Positions 41,054-50,789 of a DNA stretch of 64,000 nt are shown piece by piece. Positions within the stretch are counted from its first letter, which is position 1; the number at the start of each line of letters is the position of its first letter. The notes under the pieces are model-generated. The model was not told the DNA's origin. It searched no databases and was given only the letters and a program-made list of their open reading frames with translations. The position numbers were made by a program, and so were the translations under genes. The stretch is taken from positions 8,059,001 through 8,123,000 of the forward strand of contig NZ_JAPEQG010000001.1 in the NCBI RefSeq assembly GCF_026339735.1, given 5' to 3'. The DNA comes from Streptomyces sp. NBC_01669. GTDB taxonomy: Bacteria > Actinomycetota > Actinomycetes > Streptomycetales > Streptomycetaceae.

Positions 41054-43620
41054 CCGGCGCCCGCGCCTCCGTGCGCCTCAGCGTTTCCTCGCTCCGCGCC
41101 CACAAGCGTCGTTTCGCAGGCACGTTCACCGCCGTTCTGCTCGGCGTCTCCTTCCTCGCGGGAACGCTCGTCATGGGCGACACCCTGCGCGCCGGCTTCG
41201 ACACGATGTTCGCGAACGCCGCCGGCGGTACGGACGCGGTCGTCCGCAGTACGAATGTGGTGACCGTGTCCGGTGAAGGGCAGGGCACCCGGCAGCCGGT
41301 GAGCACCACCCTCGTGAAGACGATCGAGCAGACGCCGGGCGTCGCCGCCGCGGCCCCCGACATCCAGGGCGCCGGGCAGCTGATCGGCGCCGACGGCAAG
41401 CCCATCGGCGGCCAGGGCCCGCCCACCGTCGCCGGCAACTGGATCCAGGACCCGAAACTCAACCCTTACAAGCTCGCCGAAGGGCGCGCCCCGTCCCGGT
41501 CCGGGGAGGTCGTCATCAACCGCGGCACCGCCGACCGGGGAGGGCTGAAGATCGGCGACACGACCGTACTGCGCACCCCCGACCCCGTGCGCGTCACCGT
41601 CGTCGGCCTGGCCACCTTCGGCGGCGAGGACGGCATGGGCCAGGCCACCTACACCGGGATGACGCAGGCCGACGCCGAGAAGTACCTGACCCCGAAGCCC
41701 GGCGAGGCGTCGAGCATCCAGGTGCGCGCCGGCCCCGGCACCAGCCAGCAGGAACTCGTGGACGCGCTGACTCCCGTGCTGCCCGCGGACACGGAGGCCA
41801 TCACCGGACAGGCCTCCGCCGCCGAGAACCAGAGCATGATCTCCGGTGCGTTCCTCAGTCTGTTCACCACGCTGCTGCTGGTGTTCTCCGGGATCGTCCT
41901 GCTGGTCGCCACATTCTCCATCCACAACACGTTCGCGATCGTCGTCGCGCAGCGCACCCGGGAGAACGCCCTGCTGCGCGCCCTCGGCGCGTCCCGCCGT
42001 CAGGTCCTCGGCTCGACCCTCGTCGAGGCAACCGCGGTCGGCGTGCTCGCCTCCGCCGCCGGACTGGCCGGGGGCATCGGGATCGCCGCCGGACTGCAGG
42101 CGCTCTTCCCCGCCGTCGGCTTCCCGTTCCCCGACGGTGCGCTCGTGATCAGCGGGATCTCGCTGCTGCTTCCGCTCGCCGTCGGCGTACTCGTCTGTCT
42201 CGGCTCGGCCCTCCTGCCCGCCGTCCACGCGGGACGCACCGCACCGCTCGCGGCCCTGCGCGAGACCGCCGTCGACGACTCGGCGGCCTCCCGGACCCGA
42301 GCCGTCACCGGTGTCCTGCTGTTGCTCGCGGCGTTGGGCGCCATCCTGATCGGCGTCCTTGCCCATCCGTCCGTCTGGCCGTCGGCCGCCGGTGCAATCC
42401 TGGCGCTCGCCGCCTTCGTGGTGCTCGGCCCGGCCGCCTCCACATACGCCGTACGGATCCTCGGCGCTCCACTCGACCGGCTGCGCGGTGTCACCGGCGC
42501 GCTGGCCAGGCGCAACGCGCTGCGCAGCCCCAAGCGGACCGCCGCCACCGCGACCGCGCTGATGATCGGCGTCGCGGTCGTCTCGCTCTTCACCGTTTTC
42601 GGCGCCTCGCTGAAGGCGACCATGAACCAGACAGTGGACCGGTCCTTCGCCGGTGATGTCGCCATCAGCGCACCCGTGTTCGGCGCCGGTGGCAGCGGTC
42701 TCAGCCCCGCGCTCGCGCCCGCCGTCGGCCGGCTGCCGGAAGTGTCCACCGCGGTCGGCCTCGGCAAGGGCGTTGCGGAGGTCAACGGCGCGGGACGCGC
42801 CCTGACCGTCACCGACCCTGCCGCGCTCGCCAGGGTCTTCGACCTCGGCCCGGTCAGCGGATCCATGAACGCACTGGGTCCGAACGGCATCGCCGTGTCC
42901 GGCGCGGAGGCAGCCGAGCGCGGTCTGCACACCGGCTCCACCGCCCGGCTCACCTTCACCGACGGCAAGCAGCAGACCTTCACGGTCCGTGCGGTCTACG
43001 ACCGGTCGGAACTGGCGGGCACCTACGTCATCACCCGGCAGGCCTGGGCGCCGCACCGCGCACAGGACTCCGACAGACTCATCGCCGTGTCGTTCAAGGA
43101 CGGGGTGTCGACCGCCGACGGAAAGGCGGCAGTCGAGAAGACCGCTGCGGCGTACGGCAGTCCGGACGTGCAGACGCGCGGCGAGTACGCGCGGTCCTCG
43201 GCCGGCTCCATCGACATGATGCTCACGCTGGTCTACGCGCTGCTGGCACTCGCCGTACTGATCGCCCTGCTCGGGATCGCCAACACCCTCACTCTGGCCA
43301 TCCATGAACGCACCAGGGAACTGGGCCTGTTGCGGGCCGTCGGACAGACCAGGAGTCAGCTGCGGACCATGGTCCGTTGGGAATCCGTCCTGGTCGCCGC
43401 GTTCGGCACAGCAGGCGGTCTGCTGCTCGGCGGCTTCCTCGGCTGGGTGCTCGTGAAGGCGTCCGAAGGTGCGGGCGACACCCCGTTCGCCTTCGCGCTG
43501 CCGCCCACCCGGCTGCTGGTGGTCGCGCTGGTGGGGATCACCGCCGGGGCGCTGGCCGGCTGGCGACCGGCTCGGCGTGCGGCGCGCCTGGACGTGCTCC
43601 GGGCCATCGCCGCCGACTGA
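41050..43620 (+). CDS. FtsX-family ABC permease
   Basis: 856 residues with the duplicated FtsX arrangement: N-terminal helix, a large extracytoplasmic domain (about 50-260), a three-helix block (about 265-420), then a second helix/domain set and a C-terminal block (GLLRAVGQTRSQLRTMVRWE). Such permeases with LolD-like ATPases act in export or envelope stress, for example antimicrobial peptide resistance, rather than bulk import. The substrate is unknown. Confidence 0.92.
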   Translation: MTGARASVRLSVSSLRAHKRRFAGTFTAVLLGVSFLAGTLVMGDTLRAGFDTMFANAAGGTDAVVRSTNVVTVSGEGQGTRQPVSTTLVKTIEQTPGVAAAAPDIQGAGQLIGADGKPIGGQGPPTVAGNWIQDPKLNPYKLAEGRAPSRSGEVVINRGTADRGGLKIGDTTVLRTPDPVRVTVVGLATFGGEDGMGQATYTGMTQADAEKYLTPKPGEASSIQVRAGPGTSQQELVDALTPVLPADTEAITGQASAAENQSMISGAFLSLFTTLLLVFSGIVLLVATFSIHNTFAIVVAQRTRENALLRALGASRRQVLGSTLVEATAVGVLASAAGLAGGIGIAAGLQALFPAVGFPFPDGALVISGISLLLPLAVGVLVCLGSALLPAVHAGRTAPLAALRETAVDDSAASRTRAVTGVLLLLAALGAILIGVLAHPSVWPSAAGAILALAAFVVLGPAASTYAVRILGAPLDRLRGVTGALARRNALRSPKRTAATATALMIGVAVVSLFTVFGASLKATMNQTVDRSFAGDVAISAPVFGAGGSGLSPALAPAVGRLPEVSTAVGLGKGVAEVNGAGRALTVTDPAALARVFDLGPVSGSMNALGPNGIAVSGAEAAERGLHTGSTARLTFTDGKQQTFTVRAVYDRSELAGTYVITRQAWAPHRAQDSDRLIAVSFKDGVSTADGKAAVEKTAAAYGSPDVQTRGEYARSSAGSIDMMLTLVYALLALAVLIALLGIANTLTLAIHERTRELGLLRAVGQTRSQLRTMVRWESVLVAAFGTAGGLLLGGFLGWVLVKASEGAGDTPFAFALPPTRLLVVALVGITAGALAGWRPARRAARLDVLRAIAAD

Positions 43621-43627
43621 AACAGGC

Positions 43628-43667
43628 AGCGAGGAGCGGGGCGCCCGCGGGCGCCCCGCTCCTCGCT
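43628..43667. terminator. 40-base perfect palindrome, bidirectional terminator
   Basis: AGCGAGGAGCGGGGCGCCCG (43628-43647) is followed directly by its exact complement (43648-43667). It starts eight bases after the permease stop and lies between convergent genes, so it should end transcription from both sides. Confidence 0.9.
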
Positions 43668-43697
43668 GAGTCCGGGGCCTGTCTTTCGGATCAGGCC

Positions 43698-44222
43698 CTA
43701 ACCGACCACGGCGGACCGGGCGTCGGTGTGCGCCACGGCCTCCAGGGGGGACGTGGTGGTCACGGCGCCGAACGGGCCGTCGGTCGTCGCCCCGTACAGC
43801 GAGTTCGGCGGCAGAGTCACCGTCGGAGAAGGAGCCGGCAGTGTGAACCAGACGACCTTCCCGGCCCGGCCCCACGGCCGGAAACCCCAGCTCTCGCTGA
43901 CTGCGGCGATCATCGCGAGTCCGCGCCCCGAGGTGCTGGAGGCGTCGGCCGCGCGCACGGTCGGCAGCCGCGGGTCGTGGTCGTGGACGGAGACCGTCAG
44001 ACGTTCGAGCAGCAGCTCTATCTCGACGGTGCACGTCTTGTCCGGCTGTGCATGCCGGTGGACATTGGTCAGAAGCTCCGTGACGCCGAGCGCTGCCTGG
44101 TCGATCAGAGGGTCGAGATGCCAGTAGCGCAACTGCGCGGAGATGATTCTGCGGACCTGACCGATCCGCGACGGCAGGGCCTGGAGCTCCACCGTGCAGT
44201 GCCTGCTTGGCTCGCTGATCAC
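43698..44222 (-). CDS. Anti-sigma-factor-type ATP-binding protein (HATPase_c_2)
   Basis: 174 residues. GHKL ATPase motifs are visible: LGVTELLTNVHRHA (N-box), then VHDHDPRLP (G1-like) and TSGRGLAMIAAVSESWGF (G2). This is the RsbW/SpoIIAB-like group very common in Streptomyces. GTG at 44222 has GGGGAG at ideal spacing and gives the usual N-terminus (VISEPSRHCTVELQALPSR); an upstream in-frame ATG (44360) is less likely. It would bind or phosphorylate an unknown sigma or anti-anti-sigma factor. Confidence 0.87.
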   Translation of the reverse strand: MISEPSRHCTVELQALPSRIGQVRRIISAQLRYWHLDPLIDQAALGVTELLTNVHRHAQPDKTCTVEIELLLERLTVSVHDHDPRLPTVRAADASSTSGRGLAMIAAVSESWGFRPWGRAGKVVWFTLPAPSPTVTLPPNSLYGATTDGPFGAVTTTSPLEAVAHTDARSAVVG

Positions 44223-44409
44223 GGCTGCGACTCCCCGAAATAGGTCCGGAAGAAGACGACGGAACGGAGGCGGCGGGTGGCCGTCTGTCGTTCCTGGTCC
44301 GGCGGGCTGGATCACAGTGTCACCGCCGGTAAACCATGAGTGACGCGATTCCAATGTCACTCAGGGGTCAGTGCTCCGCAACTCGCGGTGACCCGGCCGT
44401 GGCGCACCG

Positions 44410-44754
44410 TCAGCCCCGCTCGGCCGGCCCCGCTTCTCTGCCCGGCCGGGTGCCCGCGCTGCGCAGCGCCTCCAGGAAACGGCGCGATGGCCCCGCACGG
44501 GCCGGCCCGCGGTCGCGCTGCCCCATGGTCAGCCGGTACCACGTCCCGTTGACCCGCGCCAGCGTCGAGTCGACTCCGGCGAACCATGGCCTGCGCGCAC
44601 GCACCGCCCCCGCCGGGGCGCTGTCGATCTCCCGCCCGTAGCTGGTCAGCAGGGCCACCCGGCCGTCCTTGACGATCACTTGACCGGCCCTGGTGAGCGA
44701 CCTGGCCCACCGCTCGATCCGTACCCCCGTCGCGCTGAACTCCGTTTCCTTCAT
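44410..44754 (-). CDS. Conserved hypothetical protein (114 aa)
   Basis: Starts MKETEFSATGVRIERWARSL and contains VIVKDGRVALLTSYGREIDS, a beta-hairpin pattern; the C-terminus is basic and likely disordered. ATG at 44754 follows AAGGGGG; the frame is open further upstream without support. It looks like a streptomycete-specific family of unknown role. Confidence 0.6.
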   Translation of the reverse strand: MKETEFSATGVRIERWARSLTRAGQVIVKDGRVALLTSYGREIDSAPAGAVRARRPWFAGVDSTLARVNGTWYRLTMGQRDRGPARAGPSRRFLEALRSAGTRPGREAGPAERG

Positions 44755-45005
44755 GGCTGGTTCGCCCCCTTCGTGACGCTTCCGGCGGTCAGTCTGCCCG
44801 CACGGCCGTGGGCGCACCAGGTTGCAGCGAGGCGGCATGTCGCGAATGCGCCACGGCGTGCCGCAGTCGTCCCGTTCCCCGGTACCAAGGCAGTGCTATG
44901 GATCCCCAAAGTCAAAGTTTGTGCAGGTGGGGGGCCTATCGTGGGATGTGGAGTCCGGGGGGCCGGTGGCCCGCAAGTCCGGTCACGACGAGCAGGAGCG
45001 TGCTG

Positions 45006-46139
45006 ATGAACACCAGTGAGCGCAGGCCCGACGGCGAGGTCACGGCGACCGTCGACATCGACCGCACCGATCATGACTACAGGGCCTGGCTGAAGGAGGC
45101 CGTCCGCAAGGTCCAGGCCGACGCCAACCGCTCCGCCGACACGCATCTGCTGCGCTTCCCGCTGCCCGAGGCCTGGGGGATCGATCTCTACCTCAAGGAC
45201 GAGTCGACGCACCCCACGGGCAGCCTCAAGCACCGGCTGGCCCGCTCGCTCTTCCTCTACGGGCTCTGCAACGGCTGGATCCGGCCGGGCAGGCCGGTGA
45301 TAGAGGCGTCCAGCGGTTCGACGGCCGTCTCGGAGGCGTACTTCGCGAAGCTGATCGGGGTGCCGTTCATCGCGGTGATGCCCCGCACCACCAGCTCCGA
45401 GAAGTGCCGGCTGATCGAATTCCACGGCGGTCAATGCCACTTCGTCGACGACGCCCAGAAGCTGTACGAGGAGTCCGCCAGGCTCGCCGCCGACTCCGGG
45501 GGCCACTACATGGACCAGTTCACCTACGCCGAGCGGGCCACCGACTGGCGCGGCAACAACAACATCGCCGAGTCGATCTACCAGCAGCTGCGGCTGGAGC
45601 GCTATCCGGAGCCCACCTGGATCGTCGCCACCGCCGGGACGGGCGGCACCTCGGCGACCATCGCCCGCTATGTGCACTACATGCAGTACGACACCCGGAT
45701 CTGTGTGCCCGACCCGGAGAACTCCTGTTTCTTCGACGGCTGGACCCACCACAACGCCCTCGCCACCAGTGACTGCGGTTCACGCATCGAGGGGATCGGT
45801 CGGCCCCGGATGGAACCGAGCTTCGTGCCCGGCGCCATCGACCGGATGATGAAGGTGCCGGACGCGGCCAGCGTCGCCGCTGTGCGGGCCCTGGAGCAGG
45901 CCATCGGTCGCAAGGCGGGCGGCTCCACCGGCACCGGGCTGTGGAGCGCGTTCAAACTCGTCGCCGAAATGGTGGACCAGGGCTGCACCGGCAGCATCGT
46001 CACACTGCTCTGCGACCCGGGAGACCGCTACCTCGACAAGTACTACTCCGACAACTGGCTCGCCGAACAGGGTCTGGACATCGCCCCGTACGCCGCGACG
46101 ATCCGACGCTTCCTGGCCACCGGCAACTGGCCCTGCTGA
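45006..46139 (+). CDS. PLP-dependent cysteine synthase-fold enzyme (Cds1-like)
   Basis: 377 residues of the fold-type II PLP family. The PLP lysine is Lys75 in HPTGSLKHRL; the asparagine/serine loop is EASSGSTAVS; the phosphate loop is ATAGTGGTSAT. The length and the FFDGWTHHN insert set it apart from CysK/CysM and recall the mycobacterial cysteine desulfhydrase Cds1 group. It could release sulfide from cysteine or act on a related amino acid. ATG at 45006 follows AGGAG. Confidence 0.85.
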   Translation: MNTSERRPDGEVTATVDIDRTDHDYRAWLKEAVRKVQADANRSADTHLLRFPLPEAWGIDLYLKDESTHPTGSLKHRLARSLFLYGLCNGWIRPGRPVIEASSGSTAVSEAYFAKLIGVPFIAVMPRTTSSEKCRLIEFHGGQCHFVDDAQKLYEESARLAADSGGHYMDQFTYAERATDWRGNNNIAESIYQQLRLERYPEPTWIVATAGTGGTSATIARYVHYMQYDTRICVPDPENSCFFDGWTHHNALATSDCGSRIEGIGRPRMEPSFVPGAIDRMMKVPDAASVAAVRALEQAIGRKAGGSTGTGLWSAFKLVAEMVDQGCTGSIVTLLCDPGDRYLDKYYSDNWLAEQGLDIAPYAATIRRFLATGNWPC

Positions 46140-46221
46140 AGCCCGGCCGTCGCCACGGTCATGCCGACCTGATGCGCGAGCACGTCGACGGCGACGGGGG
46201 AGTGGCCCGGCAGCCCCGCTC

Positions 46222-46701
46222 TCAGGCGGAGGCTGCGGCCAGCCGCCTGTCGAGATTGCGCACCGCGTCCCGGAACGCCCGGCCCAGTGCCGGTCGGCCC
46301 AGTCGCAGGACGAACCGGAACGCCGTGGGGCCGTCGGCGGCGAAGGTCCACTGCACGCGTGTCCCGGTTGCCGTGGGGGTGAGCCGCCACTCCTCCAACA
46401 GGGCCTGCAGAGCGGGTGCGTTGGTCTCATCGACCCGGTACGCGTACCGCTCGCAGGGTTCCTTCGCGACGATCGTCTCGTGGAACACCGTGCCACCCTT
46501 GAGCCGGATCTCACGGCCCGCGCCCGCCGCGGTGGGCCGGGCCGCCGTCACCGCGGTGAACCAGCCGGGCCAGCCGTCGACTTCCTCGGCGAGCGCCCGG
46601 TACACCTCCGCGGGAGGGGCTGACGCCTCGGCGGCGAAGACCAGCCGTAGCGGGGCGGTCCGGACGAAGCCGAGGTCCACGGAGCGGAGCCGACGTGCCA
46701 T
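46222..46701 (-). CDS. SRPBCC (START-like) family protein
   Basis: 159 residues. The lipid/ligand-cavity fold is suggested by LRLVFAAEASAPPAEVYRAL, then EVDGWPGWFTAV and EEWRLTPTATGTRVQWTF. Polyketide cyclase-like members bind hydrophobic ligands. ATG at 46701 has GGGAGG at good spacing. Convergent with the PLP gene. The specific ligand is unknown. Confidence 0.85.
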   Translation of the reverse strand: MARRLRSVDLGFVRTAPLRLVFAAEASAPPAEVYRALAEEVDGWPGWFTAVTAARPTAAGAGREIRLKGGTVFHETIVAKEPCERYAYRVDETNAPALQALLEEWRLTPTATGTRVQWTFAADGPTAFRFVLRLGRPALGRAFRDAVRNLDRRLAAASA

Positions 46702-46799
46702 GGGGCGCACCTCCCGTGCGATCGGCGGCGGACGCACCCGGTCCGCGGCGACCCGTACCATATCTGTCGCGTCATCAGATGTCTTCAGCTGTGCGGACG

Positions 46800-48356
46800 T
46801 TACGTCGCGGTCTGCCGCGGTGCTGCCCGGGCGGCCGCCGTGACGTTACGTGCCATGCCGCCGAAGACCACCGAATGGAACGGCCACACACTCCACCAGT
46901 AGGCGTGGCCGAGCAGCCCGCGCGGATGGAACAGGGCCCGCTGCCCGTACACGGTCCGCCCCTCCTCGTCCCGGCCGACCGACAGCTCCAGCCACGCGGG
47001 ACCCGGCAGCCGCATCTCCGCACGCAGCCGCAGCAGCCGACCCGGAACGATCTCCTCCACCCGCCAGAAGTCCAGCGAGTCGCCCACCCGCAGCCGTTGT
47101 GCGTCCCGTCGTCCGCGCCGCAGCCCCACACCTCCGACAAACCGGTCGAGCCACCCCCGTACCGCCCAGGCGAGCGGGAACGAGTACCAGCCGTTCTCCC
47201 CGCCGATGCCTTCGATCACCCGCCAGAGCGCATCCGGCGCCACCGGTACGGTCAGCTCGCGCTCGTCGCGGTAGAGGCTGCCGCCCGACCAGTCGGGGTC
47301 GGTCGGCAGCGGATCGCTGGGCGCGCCGGGTACCGCGGCGGACGACCACCGGGTGTCCACCCTGGCCTCCTTGATCCGTTGCAGTGCCAGCCGCAGGGCC
47401 TGGTCGAAGTCGATCGGGCCACCCGGGGGATCGGGCACGTAACGGGTGATGTCCTGCTCGCGGCAGACGACCTCGTTGCGCAGCGACTCCGCCAGCGGAC
47501 GGGCGATGGACCGTGGTACGGGCGTGACCAGACCGATCCAGTGGCTGGACAGCCCCGGTGTGAGCACGGGGACGGGAAGGATCACCCGGTGCGGCAGCCC
47601 GGCGACCCGCGCGTACCGCTGCATCATGTCGCGGTAGGTCATCACGTCCGGGCCGCCGATGTCGAAGGTGCGGTTCACGTCCGCCGGGAGCGAGGCGGAG
47701 CCGACGAGGCACCGCACCACGTCCCGTACTGCCACCGGCTGGATCGAGGTACGCACCCAGCTCGGCGTGACCATCACCGGGAGCCGCTCCGTCAGATGGC
47801 GCAGGATCTCGAAGGACGCCGAACCCGACCCGATGACGACCGCGGCCCGCAGCACTGCCGTCGGCACCCCGGAGTCCAGCAGGATCCGTCCGACCTCGGC
47901 CCGTGAGCGCAGATGCGGTGACAGTTCGCGATCCGGCACCCCGGCCGGGGTGAGTCCGCCGAGGTAGACGATCCGGCGGAGCCCGGCCGTGCGAGCCTGC
48001 TCGCCGAAGATCCGGGCCGACCGGCGGTCCGTCTGCTCGAAGCCGCGCCCCGATCCGAGGGCATGCACCAGGTAGTACGCCACGTCCATGTCCGCCAGCG
48101 CCGCCCGCACCGACGCGGCATCGGCGACATCGCCCTGCACCACCTCGACCCGGTCCGCCCACGGGTAGTCGCGCAGTTTGCGCGGGGTGCGGGCCAGACA
48201 GCGGACCCGGTGGCCGGCTTCGAGCAGCGCGGGCACCAGCCTGCCGCCGATGTAGCCGGTGGCACCGGTCACCAGACAGCGCAGCTGCGTACCACCGGGA
48301 GTGCCGGAGCCGTGGTCGGAGTCGGCGTGGGACGCGGAGCCGGAGAATTCGGTCAC
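46800..48356 (-). CDS. NAD(P)-binding protein with DUF2867 C-terminal domain
   Basis: About 518 residues. The N-terminal Rossmann domain of the NmrA/SDR type has LVTGATGYIGGRLVPALLEA and the following YYLVHALGSG. The C-terminal half (about 360-500) is a DUF2867/SRPBCC-like domain (GENGWYSFPLAWAVRGWLDR). Such fusions are common actinobacterial proteins of unsettled role, possibly binding a quinone or lipid. The start is either GTG 48356 or GTG 48386; neither has a good ribosome site. Confidence 0.82.
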   Translation of the reverse strand: MTEFSGSASHADSDHGSGTPGGTQLRCLVTGATGYIGGRLVPALLEAGHRVRCLARTPRKLRDYPWADRVEVVQGDVADAASVRAALADMDVAYYLVHALGSGRGFEQTDRRSARIFGEQARTAGLRRIVYLGGLTPAGVPDRELSPHLRSRAEVGRILLDSGVPTAVLRAAVVIGSGSASFEILRHLTERLPVMVTPSWVRTSIQPVAVRDVVRCLVGSASLPADVNRTFDIGGPDVMTYRDMMQRYARVAGLPHRVILPVPVLTPGLSSHWIGLVTPVPRSIARPLAESLRNEVVCREQDITRYVPDPPGGPIDFDQALRLALQRIKEARVDTRWSSAAVPGAPSDPLPTDPDWSGGSLYRDERELTVPVAPDALWRVIEGIGGENGWYSFPLAWAVRGWLDRFVGGVGLRRGRRDAQRLRVGDSLDFWRVEEIVPGRLLRLRAEMRLPGPAWLELSVGRDEEGRTVYGQRALFHPRGLLGHAYWWSVWPFHSVVFGGMARNVTAAARAAPRQTAT

Positions 48357-48449
48357 GCGGCCGAGTCTCGCACCGGACCGCCGCACCGACCTGGCGGAAG
48401 ACGCCGAACGGCCTCTCCCGGCCCCCGCCCCTTCCCAGCTCCGCCCCTC

Positions 48450-48993
48450 TCAGCGCACCGCGGACAGCGTCCCGCCCTCGCGCAGCCGGGCCTTCAGCTC
48501 CAGCTGCGCGTCCTGCGGTGCCCGTACCGCCAGCGTCGTACCGTCCGCCGACCCGCGCACGGTGCCCGTCACCTCGATCCGGTTCACGGCCCGGCTGCCC
48601 GCCGCCAGCACGTACCACCGGCCGGACGGAGCTCTCCAGTGCGTGCCCGCCAGGACGTGCTGCCCGAACCGGCTGCACAGCGCCGTATCGGGCCGGTCGG
48701 CCACCACCGCACCAGGGGCGGTGAGCGACGCGGCGGGCTGCAGGAACTGGACCAGCACCCGGCCGGGTCCCTGCCAGGTGTCGGCCCGGGTGCACACCCA
48801 GCCCGCCGGTGTCCCGCCCTCCGGCAGAGGCTGCCGGGCAAAGGCCCAATTGTTGACCGCACGGACGCCGCTGCCCCGCAGCGCCCGCAGCGAGCACACC
48901 GTACGTGCCCAGTTCAGCAGGGCCGGACCACCCGTCGCCTCGCGCGGCCCGCGCGGCGGCGCGCCCTTGCCGGGCAGCGGTGTGTACGTGAGG
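48450..48993 (-). pseudogene. 3' part of a gene split by insertion sequences
   Basis: Codons from HLTYTPLPGKG to the stop at 48450 (ELKARLREGGTLSAVR) form the last 181 residues of a protein whose first part lies at 52595-54072. Joined without the insert, the reading frame is GTC-CA/C-CTC, that is APV-HLTYTPLPG, and the total length is 2022 bases, exactly 674 codons. The region contains two cysteine-bearing beta segments (ARTVCSLRALRGSG, WVCTRADTW). It has no start of its own, so it is not expected to be translated. Confidence 0.8.
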
Positions 48994-49016
48994 TGACTCC
49001 TCCCCCTCGTGAACGA

Positions 49017-50789
49017 CTCCGTTGGGAAATCCGTAAACCGGTGATGCCGAGTGTGCCGGGCTGCCATGATCGGCCTGTTCGCCGATCGAGGGTGGGGCTG
49101 GATGTCGCTGGAGCCGCGGGCTGATCGTGGAGTGCCGGAGCTGACTGCGCGGGTGGTGCGGGCTTCGTTCCCGAAGGGGACGCTTGCGGTCCGTGTTCGT
49201 GAGGCGCTCGGTCCGCTGTTCGAGGACGAGTCCTTCGCCGAGGCGTTCCCCGGACGGGGGCGGCCGGCGGTCTCGCCTGGGGCATTGGCGCTGGTGTCGG
49301 TGCTGCAGTATGCCGAGGGGCTCACCGACCGGCAGGCCGCTGACCAGGTCCGGGCCCGGATGGACTGGAAGTTCCTCCTCGGTCTTGAGCTGGACGACCC
49401 GGGGTTCGACTTCTCCGTCCTTTGCGACTTCCGTGCCCGGCTGCTCGAGCACGGTCTGGAGGAGAAGGTCCTGGACCTGATCCTTGAGCGCATCTCCGGG
49501 CTCGGGCTGCTGCGCGCGGGGGGCCGTCAGCGGACCGACTCCACCCACGTGCTCGCGGCGGTGCGGACGTTGAACCGGATGGAGTTCGTGGGCGAGACCC
49601 TGCGGGCTGCGCTGGAGGCCCTGTCAGCGGCGGCCCCGCAGTGGCTGTCCGCGCTGGTCACCGAAAACTGGGTCAGACGATACGGCGCCCGGATCGACTC
49701 CTACCGCTTCCCCAAGGGGGAGAACGTGCGCCAGGAGTGGGCCGAACAGGTAGGCCGTGACGGCTTCACGATCCTTGAGGCCGCCTTCGCTCCCGGCTCT
49801 CCGGACTGGCTGCGGGAGATCCCCGCCGTCCAGGTCCTGCGCCGGGCCTGGGTCGAGCAGTACCACCGTGATGGCGAGGGGGTGCACTGGCGGGAGGGCA
49901 AGGACCTCCCGCCGGGCAGACGCCGACTGTCCTCGCCCTACGACCCGGACGCCCGCTACGGCGTGAAGCGGGGATCGGGCTGGTGCGGCTACAAGACGCA
50001 CCTGAGCGAGACCTGCGAACCCGATGTCCCACATCTGATCACCCACGTGGTGACCACGGATGCGACGGTCGCCGACACCGAGCTGACCGACGTGGTCCAC
50101 CAAGGCCTGGCCGCACGGAAGTTACTTCCAGGCGAGCACGACGTGGACGCCGGCTATGTCACCGCCGCGCACATCGTCACCGCCCGGGACGAGTACGGGA
50201 TCGAGCTGGTGGGGCCGGTCGGACTGGACACCTGCCACGAGAACCACGAAGGCGAGCACTTCACGCAGAGCGCCTTCACGATCGACTGGCAGACCAAGAA
50301 GGTCACCTGCCCCCAGGGCAAGATCAGCGCCAGCTGGTCCGACCAGCGAAAAAGCAGCGGAACTCCCATCGCGCGGGTGCACTTCACCGCCCAGGACTGC
50401 GGGAACTGCCCCGTGCGCGAGAAGTGCACCAAGGCAGCGAACGGCAAATGGGGCCGCAGCCTGACCCTGCTCCCCCAAGACCAGCAGGAGGCGCTGGAAG
50501 CGCGGCGCCGCGAGCAGCTGACCGACGAGTGGCAGCAGCGTTACAACATCCGCGCCGGCGTGGAGGGCACGATCTCCCAGGCAGTGCGGCGCACCGGCAT
50601 CCGCCGGACCCGCTACACCGGCCTGCCCAAGACTCACCTCGGCAACGTCCTCGCCGCCACGGCGATCAACATCATCCGCCTCGACGCCTGGCTCGACGAC
50701 ACACCCATCGGCAAGACCAGAACCACACATCTCGCCGCACTTGACCTGACCGCCTGGCCGTCAGCCGATTCGCGGATTTCCCAACGGAG
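49017..50789 (+). mobile_element. IS1182-family insertion sequence nested in the IS605 right-end hairpin
   Basis: 1773 bases, bounded by perfect 17-base inverted repeats CTCCGTTGGGAAATCCG (49017-49033) and its complement (50773-50789). TCGTGAACGA occurs directly outside both ends (49007-49016 and 50790-50799), a 10-base target duplication that is itself the palindromic tip of the IS605 hairpin. Size and transposase fit the IS1182 family, some of whose members are known to choose palindromic targets. Confidence 0.8.
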
